From the NCBI RefSeq assembly GCF_949628215.1, contig NC_134279.1, forward strand, positions 50,952,266 to 51,016,265: a stretch of 64,000 nt of DNA. The letters run 5' to 3'. Origin of the DNA: Phalacrocorax aristotelis. Lineage: Eukaryota; Chordata; Aves; Suliformes; Phalacrocoracidae. The notes beneath the pieces are model-generated. The model saw only the letters and a program-made list of their open reading frames with translations. It did not search any database and had not been told where the DNA came from. The position numbers and the translations under genes are program-made. Positions 13,001 through 28,000 of the stretch are shown in pieces (positions within the stretch are counted from its first letter, which is position 1; every line of letters starts with the position of its first letter).

Positions 13001-16000
13001 TGATTCCCATTACTGTTCCCCTCTCTTCCTAAGCATCACACAGGTTTTTTCCCGCCTCTTTCCCACCAAACTTGCTCCCACCGAAAAATCCCCAAATGAA
13101 AAGCAAAGCAGGGCCTAATGATGTTTTCAGGGGGGCTAAACCCCACCCATTACACTGATTTGCACCGTTACTTTTGTTGGTAAAATAGCCATGTGATACT
13201 TCCCAAAGACCCCTTGAACATGGGTCTTTAAAGGAAACTATAAAGTTTGATCAGCATGTGTGATATTTCAAAACTCTCGTCACTTCCACATAGTTAATTT
13301 TTTCAGGGTGAGCAAGGAACTGTGGACATCCTCTCAACTTAGGAAAAATAAAACAAGATAATACCTCTTTTTCTAGTGCATTTCTGTTATTTGGAGTACA
13401 AAAGGAACAATGCTCCATCAAGAAGCATTACACATCTTTTAAGTACCTGCTCATTTCAATTTTTTCCTTTTGCACCCATTGCTTATTAGATTAAAAACAA
13501 TAAGCAAAGTAAATACTTTCTCAAACTGGGTATGTTTATGTTTCCTGAACATGAAGAGTTTGCAAACAGGTAAAATAAGCAAATGCTACTGAGAGGAAAA
13601 TGGGGTTTATTTGTCTAGAGATCTATGCCCTAGTGAAATACCACTTCTCTGCCCCTTTACACAACACTAGGGTGCTCAGTTTATGATTTGTTATTTGACG
13701 CAACGGATTTTTATTCTGAAATTGAAGTTTACATGAAGGACATTTTCATGTACTATCCTAAGGCAGGACAACTCAAAAAATCCCAGACAGACCATAAAGC
13801 TTATGAGAAGTGTGTGGAACACTGGGAACACTGAATAATAACAGTAACATTGAGACTTTTCACTGATGTTTTGTCAGGAATAGCCTGACAGCTATTTTTC
13901 ATATAGTTTTCTTCAAGACAGCTATAAGAAGACTGAAGAAACAAAATAGCCTTTTTTCTTTTAAGAAATTTGTTCTGCATTTGATAGGGTTTTTTTTTGT
14001 GTGTGTGGTTTTTTTTTCTTCTTCTTTTAAGCAGCACACTACTAACATTAAGCATCATCAAGTTTCACACATGCTGACATCCCTACAGCAAAAAAAAAAA
14101 ATGTAGGAAGTAACTTTACCCTATATTGTTAAATATTTATTTCAACTGTATCTACCACGCAGCTGCCGAATACGGGGAGATTCTTAAACCATATTGCATT
14201 ATGTCAGAGGCTGCTGTGAGGACCCAGACAAACAGGAGGAGCCCAGCAACCCTCCCTCCCCCAGGACAGTCTCCTCTGCCCAAGAATTTTATTTAAGGAG
14301 ATCGAACCAGCTCCTTAGAACCATCTACCGTTCAGTTTGTCCAATGCAGGAGATTCTTCTTTTCTGATTGGTTTCATGCGGTGAAGAACTGCCATCTACC
14401 ACTTAATCCTCTTAACTTGGACCTTACTAAACAATTTTCCTTAATAATTTCTGTGAGATACCTGCCAAACTGACTTTAATTAATTACATAACCTGCCTAC
14501 CCACTGGTTCCGAGAGCTGCTGAGAAAAGACAGGAAAACAAAACCACTATGCAGGCTGACACGGTAGCAAAAGGAGGGAGGGTTGGAGGGAAAGGGGAGA
14601 AAGAAATGAAAGAAAACAGAGAACCCATAAAACTAAAAGAGGTAACTTGCTGTTTCCAGCAAGCCCATTCAAGCTGTCCTGGGAGCTTCAGTAAGGGGAA
14701 CAAAGCACAGCCCTTCCCTTTGGTTTTTAACTAGGGTATCATGTCATCATTCAATGCAACTAAGCCACAGTAACGATCAAACTCAAAATCTATGAAGATG
14801 CAATTCTTAAAAGAATTTTCCTTACTGATCAGAAGTCTACCTCATCCTAACTGTAAACATGTCGTTATGTAACTCAAAGGTCTAAGAAAAACGATACATG
14901 AACTTCTTTCCACATCTCACAACTAGGAAAAGAGGACATAGAGTAAATAACTCCAAAGGTCATGCAAGACCAGTAACTTGATGTAAGCATCTAATTCTAG
15001 GAATAGCGAAACATCACCTTCATAACAGGTCCCTCAAGAGTTTATTTTACCAAATCAGAAAGTAAGAAAAGAAAGCCATCAGTACACTCACCACGGGCAA
15101 TGATGATCCATTTTCAAAATGCATCTTAAAAAAACCCAACAGAATTCCAAGCATCACCACAAAAGGCAAAAGAAAAACAAAGGTCAGAAGCACAGTCACA
15201 TGTCAGATTTAAATTATTCACATACAGATTAAGAATTACCCATATGTACTATTGGTTACCTAATGTGTTTAACAAAGATGTCTATTTCAATTCACCTAAT
15301 ACAGTTTGCCTACAAGTAAACTGTAGGCAACCCAAACTCAAAATGCTTGTTCTGTCCAGAGCTTAGTGATTTAAGAAAACGCCATCTATAACTTCAGCTT
15401 TAGGATTTGGTTCTCATTCTGAATAGGTTTTTCAACTATGGTTTATTCTCTGACAGAGACTTAGAAACTGGGATAATTCAATTACTATTTACTTAGTGAT
15501 GCAACTAAATGTATTTCCAAGTACATGATTTGCTTTTATAGAAATATATGCAGATACACAGGAGGTTTTTAAGAACTTACCTTGTATGAAAAATCCCAAA
15601 CATTTTTGCAATTAAATACTCTCCATAATAAAACATGCACAGGAATATCGGATATAACTGAAGCAAGGGAATTTTGACAAGGTAAGGACAAAGTTAAGGT
15701 ATTCTGCAAAGTATATTAACTAATGGCATTCTACAAATTTAACCCACATTTCATAGGATAACACAGGTCACACTTTCTCTACCCTGCTCAGACACGAGAA
15801 TGTTCCTATCTTACATTGCAATGACCATCCCATACAACACAACCAAGACCCTCTTTCTGCCTCAACTCAGTTACTCTTTTGCTGCCTCTGGTGTTTCGCT
15901 GGACTTGGAAAGTCATCTCTGCCTCACAATCTTGTTAGAAGGTTTGGTTTATTATCAGCTGAAGAGAATTTGCAACAGCCTTAAAGCTAAGAATAAATCA

Positions 16001-19000
16001 ATCTTTGAGGAAGCCCCTTCTCTCAAAGTTAGAAATTTAAATCACTGCGGGCAAGAGTGGAGAAACAGAGACATTCAAGCTAACTGGAGAAAGGTCAGAG
16101 AAGAACAGCCAAATGAAAGATTAAATTAGAAAGTAATTAGACTTCTGGGGAATACAGAGGTGAACTTCATTTTGCATTAGACAAACAAAAACTTTATTTT
16201 ACGGCCTCAGTTAGAAATGGGGATGCTTGGTTGTCTCTTTTGTCAAACAAAAATAACCTGCAAGTTATCCAATGAAGAATAGGATATTAAGTTTATTACC
16301 TTGGATAAGATGTAAGTGACATCATGATTAGACTGAGATGGGTAGTGATCTTTATTCAGATTCTAACAAAAGAAGCAAATTTTTGTTTACCAGCTATTTT
16401 TGGTTACATTCTTAAGGATACTTCTTTATTAATACTCATAATGTTTAACTATCAGGTAAAGAATGTGGAAGACCACATAATCCATGTTGGCAGCAAGAAA
16501 GCCATCAAATGATGCAGAGTAAGTTACAGACTTCCTTAGAAATAAATAAATAAATACTAAACCTGGGAAAAAAATCTAAGGAATTAAAACCCTGCCAAAC
16601 TGTTAAACCTGAAAAATCTATGCATAAAAAGTTAAAGCTTCCCTGTCATGAAAAAAAATCCATTTATTCAGAAAACCACTTATTTAAAATATTTCCTTAC
16701 TTGTCGCATACAGAACAGTGATGGCAGCGATCTGGTTTTACAAGATGGCATCTGTCACAGTATCTGATTGCTAAAAAAAAAAAAATTCCAAGGTTAGATC
16801 TCAGTGTACAGTTATACATTTTGATTCCTGAAGCCTGTGCAAAAGTAAATACTAGCAGCTCAGCCCAGCAGAACCCCCAGGAAAGCATTTCAGCATGATT
16901 AGAAGCAGTTGCAAATACTGAAGCATTCTTTAAGTGCTTGCACTGCTGAATCTAGCAAAGTGAGCCCAAAAAGCTTAGTTTTTGCAATCTCTGCTAATCG
17001 TGCTAATCAGGGTTTTTTCTTCCAAACCCCTCAGCTCTGCAAAACAACCAACGAACCAACAAACCCCACAAAACTCTCACTAGACTGGAAAACCTTTAAA
17101 GGCTGTTCAACAATATAGCTATTTTAAGCTATTGTTCTAACAGCTTTAATTGACTACATGAGATTATCTCTTGGATTTGCTTAGCTAGCCAGCATTCATA
17201 AACTTACACTATCAGTAGGTTAAGATTAACTCTTAGTTTGGAAGAACTTTTGTTCTTGCAAATGAAAAACCAGCAAGTAAAACAGTAAGTTTCTCACTGT
17301 GATCTACCTAGCTATACATGACATGCAGATAGTGATTAATTTTTTAACCTATGAAAGAAGAAATCTATGCATTTAAAGACTGCTACAGCCTCTTCTGCCA
17401 TTTGTAGTATCATAACCTATTTCTTAACGTCAGTTGGCAAACATTTAGCAAGGCGTTTTCAATCCACTTTAAAATCCTAAATTGTACGCAGTAATTTACT
17501 TTCCAACAATTCTTCCACTGAATCAATGTAGCTGCATAAAGCTACATTTAAATTCTGGGGTACTTTATTATTTTATGAAGTATGAAAAGCAGTTCTGCCC
17601 TACGATCCAAACCCTTGATTTTTTTTTAATTAGTTTAGGGAGTACATCAAGACACCTGCCTTCAGTGTTCTCCTGAGCACCTATTTACCTCCAGACATTG
17701 TCCGTGTATAGATAGGAAGATCCTTGGCTGCCCGTCTTAAGACTTCTTGCTGGGATTCACCTCTAGGCTCCCTCTCTAGGGATTCCTTGTCTGAATATGA
17801 TAGATGAAACTGGAATAATTTTTAAAATCAAAGATATATTAGCAAATTTCAAGTTAAGTAACTGTAGAGACATAAAGAGACATAAAGAGACATAACTATT
17901 CATTATATAAATATGGATTAGCAGCATGTACAAGGTATTGCAGCAAATAACTCAGTGTTCCTAAGACCACTAATTTAGTTTATGACAACTGAAGAAAAAA
18001 ATAATATTATTCCTGATTTGGTATTGATGCAATGCTGAATGCTTCCAGAAGTAATAAGCAACACTCTTCAAGAAGAGGATCAAGAGCTTACCACTGCACT
18101 GAAAACTCAGTTAATTTACTTCTATAATACTAAATATTAGCTAGTGAATATAAGCTAGGGATCTCAGTCTTTAACTGAAAGAAAATACGCTACTAGTAAC
18201 AGCAGAAAAGATAGCTTTATTTCTCTTCTGGTGTCTGGCAATTTCCCTTTTATTCTTTGCCACTGGAGAGTTGCTGGTCTCTTCATGCAGGTGTTAGGAT
18301 GTGCTTTTACTTCAGAGGCTGGCCAAGAGAAGGAAGAGACGGGTGCCCCATCAGACAGAATAACCAAGTCTTAACATCTTCCTGCACAAAAGGACAACTT
18401 CTGTTGCTGCCCAAAATGGCAATAACAAACATTGCTCTATTAAGAGCTGACAGGGTAAAAATTACTGAAAGAGACGCATGGTATACATGAAGTGGTCCAA
18501 GTTTCTTATACCCTGAAGTCCTCTGCAACACAGCAACACGGTCAGCTTTGCCACTGCAGCTTCTAGAAATGGGCAGGTACCGTAATCTTTGGTATCTCTA
18601 TCAGAGAAACAGGATACAAAAATCACCTCTGAAAAGAAGTCCGCGTTTGGCAGGAAGAGTGGCTGTCTCTAACCTGCCCTGGAAACAGAAGCACTCTGCG
18701 TAGCATTTATCTCTACAGAAAGGCTAGTCATTACAATAATATTTTTTTTTTCCTAAATGAAAGTGATACATGTGAAACTCGGAAAGCAGACAGACACATA
18801 TAGTTAGGAGCCTATTCTCGCCTCTGGAGAGAAGGCACCACTCCACCTTCCTGACAAAACTCTCAATCTTCCAGCAGAAGCTGGAGGTTCACTGTTTAGC
18901 ATGAGTTTCTCAGGTCACCTTTCTTTTTTTTCCCTAGCAAGAATACACTCTTACAACACCTGAATTGATTTCTATTGGGATACATAGGGTTTCTCACTGC

Positions 19001-22000
19001 AGAAACTGGTTCTGAATATTGTGTGTGGGTTTTTTTTTTTTGTTTTTTTTTGTTTTTTTTTAACGCTTCCTATTTTGATGTACACAGAGCTATTGCTTCA
19101 TCATTTGATACTGGCTCTTGGTGCAGTCCTAAGCCTACAAAACCTTCATGCCTGGGAAACCCTTCTCTCCCACCTTCGTGCAATGCCTGTATATAGCTGG
19201 TACACACAGGTATGAAATGGCAGACTACTAAAGTGAAGTCCCTCAGAGGATCTTAAAGAGAAACTGCAGCCGGAGCTTTAGTGCTTTTCATATGCATAAG
19301 AAGTTGAAATATGCTTAAAAAGAAATATACAGCCTGTGTGGTGTGCACCAGCTGCAGTATTCATGAAAAGAAAACACAAAGGCTTTATCTGTTTTTCAGT
19401 CTTCAAACAAGTATTTGCTATAGTTGGTAAGTCAGTTCAGCTAAGTTGAAATACATGCTTTTATGCTTACAGACTTCATCCTAGAAACTGGAAGCCAAGC
19501 AGTAACTTAACATTACCAAATACTCAAATCTTAAAAATACTGCTCTAGTAGATTAGGAAAAAGATGTAGAACAACAAAGATGTCACTTACTGCCAGCAAC
19601 ATTGTGTGTAAATTCAAAGAACACAAACACCACACGTTGCTTTCTATTATCCAATTTCAATACTTTGAATATCCCATTTGAAGTTCTCCAGTAGCATTGT
19701 AAGATGGCTTTGGAATCCCACTATAATTACTAAGGATTTGTCAAAATATTTTGGAAGTCTTTTATTGGCATCAGCCCAGTGACTTGAAAACTCTTCTAAT
19801 TATCGCTACAGTCACCATATACATGCATATATTTGCTATGTAATTCCCAAATGAAATAGGTTATTGATATATTTCACTCCTCTCCGCCCCCAAGCTGTAG
19901 TAAAGACTGCAGTGTGAAATTCAAGGAAGATGCCAATTACTTTGAATTATCTACTTGTTTCCAAAATTACGTATCTTATTAGTGAATGAAAACTATTCAG
20001 AAAAGAACTTCTGCACGACACACAGCAGAAATCACAACCCATTTATTTTGTGTTGGCATGGCAATTATAGGAGCTAGAGTTGTAAGTCCACGCCCAAATA
20101 AGTATTGGCTTTGTGGGTATTTCAAACTCCAGAGGCAGCCACAGCATGATTCCTCTTGTCCTCAGAGGTTTTGTGACATAGCACATACTGAGGACTGTGG
20201 CGTTTCTGTACAAAGAGAGGATGAAGAGGCCAAAAAATTGCGCTAGTTGAACCAAGCTGCGTGGGGAGGATTTTCATCAAGGCTATAGACAGTTTACTCT
20301 TTTTTTTTTAAATGGTAGAAAGAATGTGAAATCAAAATAATAAAAAATCCAAATACTGTGCTAAAAGCAATTATCTTGAGGCTGGATCACACTGAACATG
20401 GTTTTGTATCTTAATATTCTCCAAGACAACTGGATCCTTCTTTAACACTTCTGTACTAGCTGGACTTAGACTTGGGGTATGTATTTACTCAGACCTTTTT
20501 TCCATGCAGCTGTCCTATACTAGCTCCCTTCCTGCTTAGGCAGATGTGGCTTCCCACCCCCAAGTTCCTTCACACCAAAACAGGTGGGGAAAAAGCTTTA
20601 AATCAGAGGACAACAGACAGATGCTGCCAGGCAATGTAAGTCTTAAACACAGGGAAACAAATTTTTTGCCCACATAAAAGTATTATATTCCAATGCAAAG
20701 ATTAAGCTGCTAGTTGAAATAACTAATGTTTTTCAAGTGGAGAGGTCTTTTTTCTTCTTAATATCATAAATATTATCTAATTTTTAAAGTCTTGGTGATT
20801 ACGGTTTGCAATCTGACTTATTCCTATTAAGAAGCTGCAACTACCATCTGTGTTTACACATTGTAAAACTACAACAGATCAGAGTCTAAGTTATTAAAAT
20901 ACTACAATATCAGGCATTTGACTAGGCTATTTCAGAAACAAAAGTTAAGTTTATCTTACTTCTTTTGAAGGATTCATTGGTAGCGTAAAGATGGTTTTCC
21001 AGTATGACCAGACGAACAGCATGAAAAATATGTGGTAAGCAACCAGGCACACAACTAAAATAAAAAAGGAACACAATTAATACAAACAGACCATTGATAT
21101 TATAGTACTTCCAAATGGATGCTGTATGTATCACAGATAGTTACTCTAACAGATGTAAATACATAGGCTCTGCAAAAGCTTTGCAACAAAAATTCTGCAC
21201 TGCAACTTTACAGGAGACAAATACAGACTGTGTGGGGAAAGTCATGATACAGGCTACATACATATATTACAACAGGTTGAGGGGAATGGTTAATAGCCTA
21301 TTAGAGCCCCATAATTATGTAGCAAGCACTCTCCCTTTATGCATTTGTTAAATCTTATTTAACTGATGCATCTCTTCTTTTTAGCTTTATAAACAATGTA
21401 GGGAGACTGCTAGCCATGCAACCAAAAAAACCAAAAACCAACCCCAAAAAGAAGTGTAACTACCTAAATAGTGACTAGACTGAAGGGAGTCTTTGAGTGG
21501 ATATGCATATGATACCTGAGCAGTAATCATAACCAGTTAATTCATTTTGCTAGATTTTTAGAAGGGAGGACAATAGGGTGGTTTTTAAAAACCTGCAGGT
21601 TCTTTAAATTCAAATGTTCATTCACTACTGTATATTCTTTACAGCCAGTGATTTATTCTTAGATTGTTTTAACAGATGCCAGTCAACATTTACCACGCTG
21701 AGTTGTTTTACTAGAATACAGAAGGTAACATTAACTTTTCCAAAGAGCCTGCCATGGATGGATAGGTGTTTCCATTTAAAAGCTCTCACTGTACCAAGCG
21801 ATTCGCTACAGTAAACAGTAAATCCAAAACTTGTAGCCCCTATTAACTTGCTCTAATGCACAAGAAAGAGTATTTTCTTGGATTTTTCTTCCTCTGGCAG
21901 AGAGGCAGCAAATAAAGGACAGCTAGGACAGCAACAGTGAAAAATATTATTTCCCTGCTGTACAGATGAACACAAATCATAGCTCAAGATTACATGAAAG

Positions 22001-25000
22001 CTACATGGTCAAATAGTCTTTATAAAACTTCTATAAATTCATAAGATCGCAAAAAAACATCATAACGTGAAACTTGTATACTTTCACTAAACATTCTGAA
22101 ATATTGCCTTCATATAGTTAGCCAGGTTTTTAATATATGTAATGCTATTCAGTGCTAGAGAGTTTTCCATAACAGATGCATGATGGTTGGATAAATGCAG
22201 GGACAGTACCCCAGCATGTTTTTTTATTTTGTAATTTTGCCTCAAAACTAATGCTGAATAAATATTTCTGGTGTTGAAGTTTGTTTACTAAAAAAGCAGC
22301 AACACAGTAAATATTTATTTACTCACTAGGCAGTCAAAAAATAATAAACAAAAGCTAACAAAATCTGATGAGCAACACTGTACAAAGCTTTTGGGATGAC
22401 AGGGGAGAAGAGCCATATGCCATGTCTATAAACTGGAAAAAAAAAAATCTCATCAGTATAACTAAGTGATAGAACTGGGCTTCACATCAAGCACAAACCA
22501 CTAAATGAACATCTTGTTATTGCACAAGCATCTGGCAGGAACAGTCCACATTTTTATCAGACCATTTCTATCCGCTCTAAAAAACCCTGATTAACTCAAA
22601 CAAAATTGGTATTTTTTTAAACAGCAGTATATTAATGGCATAAAGTGAGGGCAAGGTAGGGCAAGTTACATCAGTTCTGTACACTATGTGTTTACTAATC
22701 TGCATCTATGTTTTATTGTTGTGAGAATAATGGTAACCTTGGCTGATAAGAAAATTCTTTTTTCATACAGAAAATACCCACCAAACTACTGGAGGAAGAC
22801 AAAATTTTGGGCTAAAGACACGTTCCTATGTTTACCCTTTAAAATCTGCACAATACTTACGCTCTTTTGTTTGCTCTTGCACCTCAGTTCTCCAACTTGG
22901 CCCAGCTCCCGACTGATGACTTCTCCCAGGCTACCTACCCACCAGCTTCCCTGCACTGCAATGGAGACACTGAGCTACCCAGCTGCTCCACTGGGTCTGT
23001 GGGCATTTGAGAGCCCAACATAAGAACCTCAACTCCCTTGAGACAGAAAAAGAAGAGCTGTCCACAGCTCCCTGGGCAGAAATCCTTCTATTTTACAGTT
23101 TTTCTGAAAAAAAAAAAAACAAACAAAACCAAAACCAAACCCAAATGCTGTATCCCTTGCTTGAAGGCAGCCCATTTACCAATAGCTAGCATAGCTAGAG
23201 TTGCCTGGAAATTTGCAGGAACCTGTAAGCGCGCTGAGCTCCATCTGCCCAGTTTTCACCCCTGAAAACACTCAAGGCAGAAGCACAGCCAGAGTAAATT
23301 TCTCTAGACTGTCTGAAGCTCACCACGATTCTGAGCAGCTAAAAATAAGGAAATTTAATCTTCCCCAATGCATTTTGCTGATAATTCTAAGGTGCTTCGT
23401 GAGCAATGCTTAACAACACACTCATCTTCCCCACACACACTATGGAGCAGCAACAAACTAGAATTATTTCAAAGTCTGCAGGTGCTGAAGTTTGCAGATA
23501 CACTTATGCACTCATATGGCAGGAGAGAAGACTGAACTGAAAAAAGTCTTTCAAGCAGATGTTTCTTAATTGGCAAACACTTCTTCTTACTGGGGGAGGC
23601 ACCAATTACTTAATAAAACCTGCTGGAATTACACAAACGTAAAAAGCACACAATTTGTCTCCTAACCCCCAACCCCCTTCTCCAAAAGCTCCGCAGTCCC
23701 ACACTTCCATGTTGTGCTGTATTATTAAAATAGCATCTGGAAAAGCAACCTAAACATGCTACAGCCTTGGGGTAGGAACTCTAATGACAGCTAATCAGGC
23801 AGTTTTATTATCTTCTGAAAAGGTTATGTATCTGAAAGATTCTGCTTCTTCGAAGACACTGGCTAAAAAGAAACTGCAAAAAAAATTCAACTCCCATTTA
23901 AGTACATTGCACTCTGCAGAAACACCCTGGTCATCTTTAGAAGTCCTGGTTTTACAAGAGCTTTCCTTGTTATGAATAAAATTTTTTAAAAACAGGATAT
24001 AAGGATTATTTTAGTTGACGCTTCAGAAAGCCAGTAAGAAGAGCGAAAAGTTCTAATTTTTCTCATCTCTATTTGGAATGGCTAAAGCGATATTCAGGAA
24101 CTGCAGGATAATAAAAGGAGCTGAGGAACACAAAAAGTACAGTTATTTAAAACAGGTTAGATCTGTATCTCAATTCTCCTAGTACACTACCACACTAGCC
24201 TGATATATGAATTCCACTTATAAACAGCTAATAAAAATCTTACCTTTTTCTCCAATATTTGTCATTGTCACTGAAAAATGAGAAAAAAGGAAAGAGTAAA
24301 AATGGTGTTTAAATAGCAAATGATGTCACTGAATATTTTAAACTTTTGTTTTTCAACCAAAGAGGGAAGAGTAATCATCGAACAATACAAGCTTAAGGCC
24401 ACACACTATCAAGCTTATCTGCTGTGTACATTCATCACAAGAATAGGTAGACAACGCCAATTGCTTATAAGGTTTTTGGCTCCCATTCCTGGGCTCAGTT
24501 CCTGAGAACTAGGACTTCCATCTATCTGAAGTTGCCCAAGTTTAACCCAAGAAATGCCACCTCCGAAGAACAGTTTTCTTTAACTGTGGTTTTACAGGTT
24601 TTATCGTTTATATATGTCCCATTCTTGAGATGGAGGTATCAAGACTCCAAAACTGCTTTTGCCAGCAATACTCGGTGATACCTTAGACCTCCAAGGCATG
24701 AATATTAACAGTAGACAAAAGTTGCATTTCCTTTAAGAAATTGCCCATGGATTACAGGACCTGGGAATAGTAAGAGAGTGAGAAAGGTGCAAGTATGTCA
24801 GTCATGGAATGGAGTACACAGGTATCATGTATCAGTCACTGCATTTATGAAAGCGAATAAATCTTTTTCTTGCACCTATATTCCACTCTTGGTCGTATTA
24901 CTAAACAAACAAACAAAACAAAACCACACAAACAAACAAAAAACCCCAACAAACAGACAAAAACAACAACAAAACACACCAAAACAAAAAAAAAAAACCC

Positions 25001-28000
25001 ACCCCACAACAGATCTCTGATAGATCAGAAACTCCCAAGTGGTCAAAACCTAATGGTGCTCTTCCCTTTCCAGCCAAACCACCCCACCACACATTTATCC
25101 ATCCCAATTAAGCAGCCTACAACCTGTCGTATACTGGCATCTACAGTTGATAGCAAGAGGACAGTAGCTATAAAGATCTCTCATCCACTCTTGTTTTCCT
25201 AATAAAAATGGCTGCACAAGGCTGGTCTTCAAACAGCAGGCACAAGGCATCTCCTGCTGAAGACCTAAGCAGCCATGCCGTCCTACTCTGATGTATTAAA
25301 CTTAGGCTTGTTGATAGAGTGAAAGTCACTATTTAAACACATCTTGCACAATGCAAGATGTACCATGGGACTGGTGCTGCTCAACACCTTAATGACTAAT
25401 GCTCTGAAAGAGTGAACACTCATGAAATTTACAGATGACACCACCCTGGGGACACCAGCCGGTACGCTTGTGTGCAGGACTGCCATCCAGAGGGACCCAG
25501 CCAGGCTGCAGGAATGGGCCAACAGGACCCTTATGAAGTTCACTGAGGACAAAGGCAAAGCCCTGCGCCTGTAAAGAAACAACTCCTCACAACGATACAG
25601 CCTGGGGACGGCTGGGCTGGAGCAGCTCTGTGGAAGAGGCCATGGGGGTGCTGGTGGGCAGTGAGCTGAACGTGAGCCAGCAGTACCTGGGCAGCAGAGA
25701 GGGCCTCCAGCCTCCTGGGCTGCGTTAGCAGGGACACGGCCAGTAGGTCAAGGGAAGGTATTATCCTGTCTGTGCAACACTCATTAGACCACATCCGGAA
25801 CACTGCAGGGCTTTGGGCCCCCCAAAACCACAAAGACAAGTCCAGGGGAGAGCAACCAAGCTGGCAGGGGCCAGATCGCTTATCCTCTGAGCAGAGGCTG
25901 CACAATCCGGGCTTGTTCAGCCTGGAGAAGACACAGCTTTGGGAAGTCCTGACAGGACCTCCAGGAAGGCATTGAGGAGGTGGAGCTGGGCTCTTCATAA
26001 TGGTGCAGGGTAGGAGGACAAGAGCCAGTACGTGTAACTTGAAATGAGAGGATCAGATTTCATACCAGGAAAAACTTTTCCACCATGAGAACAGTCCACC
26101 AGTGGAGCAAGTTGTGCAGACATGTTGTACGGTCTCCATCCCTGGAGCTTTTCAAGACTCAACCAGATAACACCCTGAACAACGTGGCTTGACCTCACAC
26201 TTAACCCTGCTTTGATTAGGAGGTTGAACTAGAGGAGCTGAGGTCCTTTCAAATATGAATTATTCCATGACTCTATAATTATAAAATAGGTCTATTAAAA
26301 TAGAGGTTTGACTATAGCTCTACCAAAAATGAGCATCTACCTTACCTGAGGGGAAACAGTAAATAACCATGTTTATAAACATCACAAAAATCAGAAAGAT
26401 CCACACAAGTTGCATTAGTCACTGTACAGAAAACTCTGTTCTGCCCCCAGTTTTCTAGTTAAGCTAAGAGAAATATTTAGAGCTTGGTAAGTCAAATATC
26501 CATCTAGACAACTGCTAGAGAGAAGCTGAGGGAACATGTATACACACTTGACTCTGAGGAGCAGAGATGGCACAGTACAGTAATGCACAAGAACTGCAGA
26601 ATTTTAAGTAAACAGTCATCCATCAGAAAAAATCAAAAGACATCTTTAGAGCTGATGTGTAATTTAAAAGTGCTGGAGCTCTTAGAGTAGGACAAACTAG
26701 CCACTACACAAAATCTTATTTTCTTTCTCCACTTGGTATGGCCAGCAAGGTGTGCAGAAATTTTGCCAAACTACTCTCTGCTAATTAAAAAGCTATAGCC
26801 AAGCATAATTTGCAGAATCACCAGTTTCAAACTAAAGCCTGATTAACCAACCTTTCACAATGATTCGTGGCATTTTTCTCTCCTAACAGGGGAATGGCAT
26901 AGAACATTGCTGTGAAAGCAGTGGTCATCTTTTCTCCCCCCCCCCCCAACCTTGAATAATGTGTATTAATTAATGTGTTTGAGACTTTTAACTTTTCTGC
27001 ACATCTGTAAGTAAAGGACTAATACAACTAATAAATCAAAATTTAATAATTTCTACCTGACTGCAAGCCTACAGCTTTTCAAAATTTCTGTCCACCTCTG
27101 GGATGAAATGCACTCTTCAGAGTCTGCATCTGCTCGGAGGACAATGTTTTCAGCTTTTGTGGTATCTAGCTTGGAAGCCACATGTTCCTGAGAGTCAGGA
27201 GCTGCAGACCATACAGGCTAAAATGTAATTGCCCAAAGATGTCCAGTTAATCCCAGCAGAGTAAGAAACAGGTTTTTTGCTACATCTTGTCGTTTTAATC
27301 TCTTTTACTGAGTATTACTCAAGAGTTATTTCATATGCTCCTGAGTTCCAACCACTGTAAGAGACCGAAGTAGAAGAGGCAAGGCTGAAAGAGATGCCAG
27401 TATCTTTAACCTTACCTTCTTTTTTCTCCACTCTTGCTGCAACTGGTCCTTACGAGGAGACTGGCTGCGCTGCTTAACAAACATCCCCTCGGACAGTGAC
27501 ACGGAGGAATATGGAAGATATCAAACAACCTGCAGCTTTTCACAAAGTGAAGCACTACTCCTTCTGCCTATGTCTTTTAAAATTACCTTTGACGAAGGTT
27601 CCCTGAAGGAGGTATAACTTGTGGGAAGTAACAGACAGGCATCTGCAATACCACAGGACCAGGGAGGAAATAAAGGGTTTTTTTTTCTGGTTTGGTTTGG
27701 TTGGGGTTTTTTTTGCACAAATATGGCAGGATTTACCGGGGTGGGGGGGAAAGCCCTTACAAATCAAACTCTATTTAAATTTCTCTTAACATTTAAACTT
27801 TCTCTATTTGTAGAATGACCATGATACAAAGGCTTCTCAGGGTAACCACAAGATGATTATAATTCTAAAATGACCCTATGTAATTTTAGCACTAGTCCAT
27901 GTAAGTGTATGGAAAATAATTTTCTGACACACAAAAAAAAACCTCTAATTTTGGGTTTGATCAAAGAAATGTTTGCTATTGTTCTCACCTTCTGAACAGC

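Larger units (their letters stand above)
15125..20959 (-). other. ZDHHC2 introns 5, 4 and 3 (non-exonic parts)
   Basis: Intron 5 is 15125-16700, intron 4 16771-17688 and intron 3 17810-20959. They contain overlapping short inverted repeats at 15301-15330, a three-copy ACATAAAGAG tandem near 17870-17893 and a T-rich tract at 19029-19062. Otherwise I see nothing. Confidence 0.65.

Noticed and set aside
24778-25202. Lys/Thr/Asn/Gln-rich ORFs around 24.9 kb
   Set aside because: Translation of an A/C-rich simple repeat.
25540-25998. 152-codon minus-strand ORF
   Set aside because: Antisense frame of CR1 copy 2; no independent protein character.
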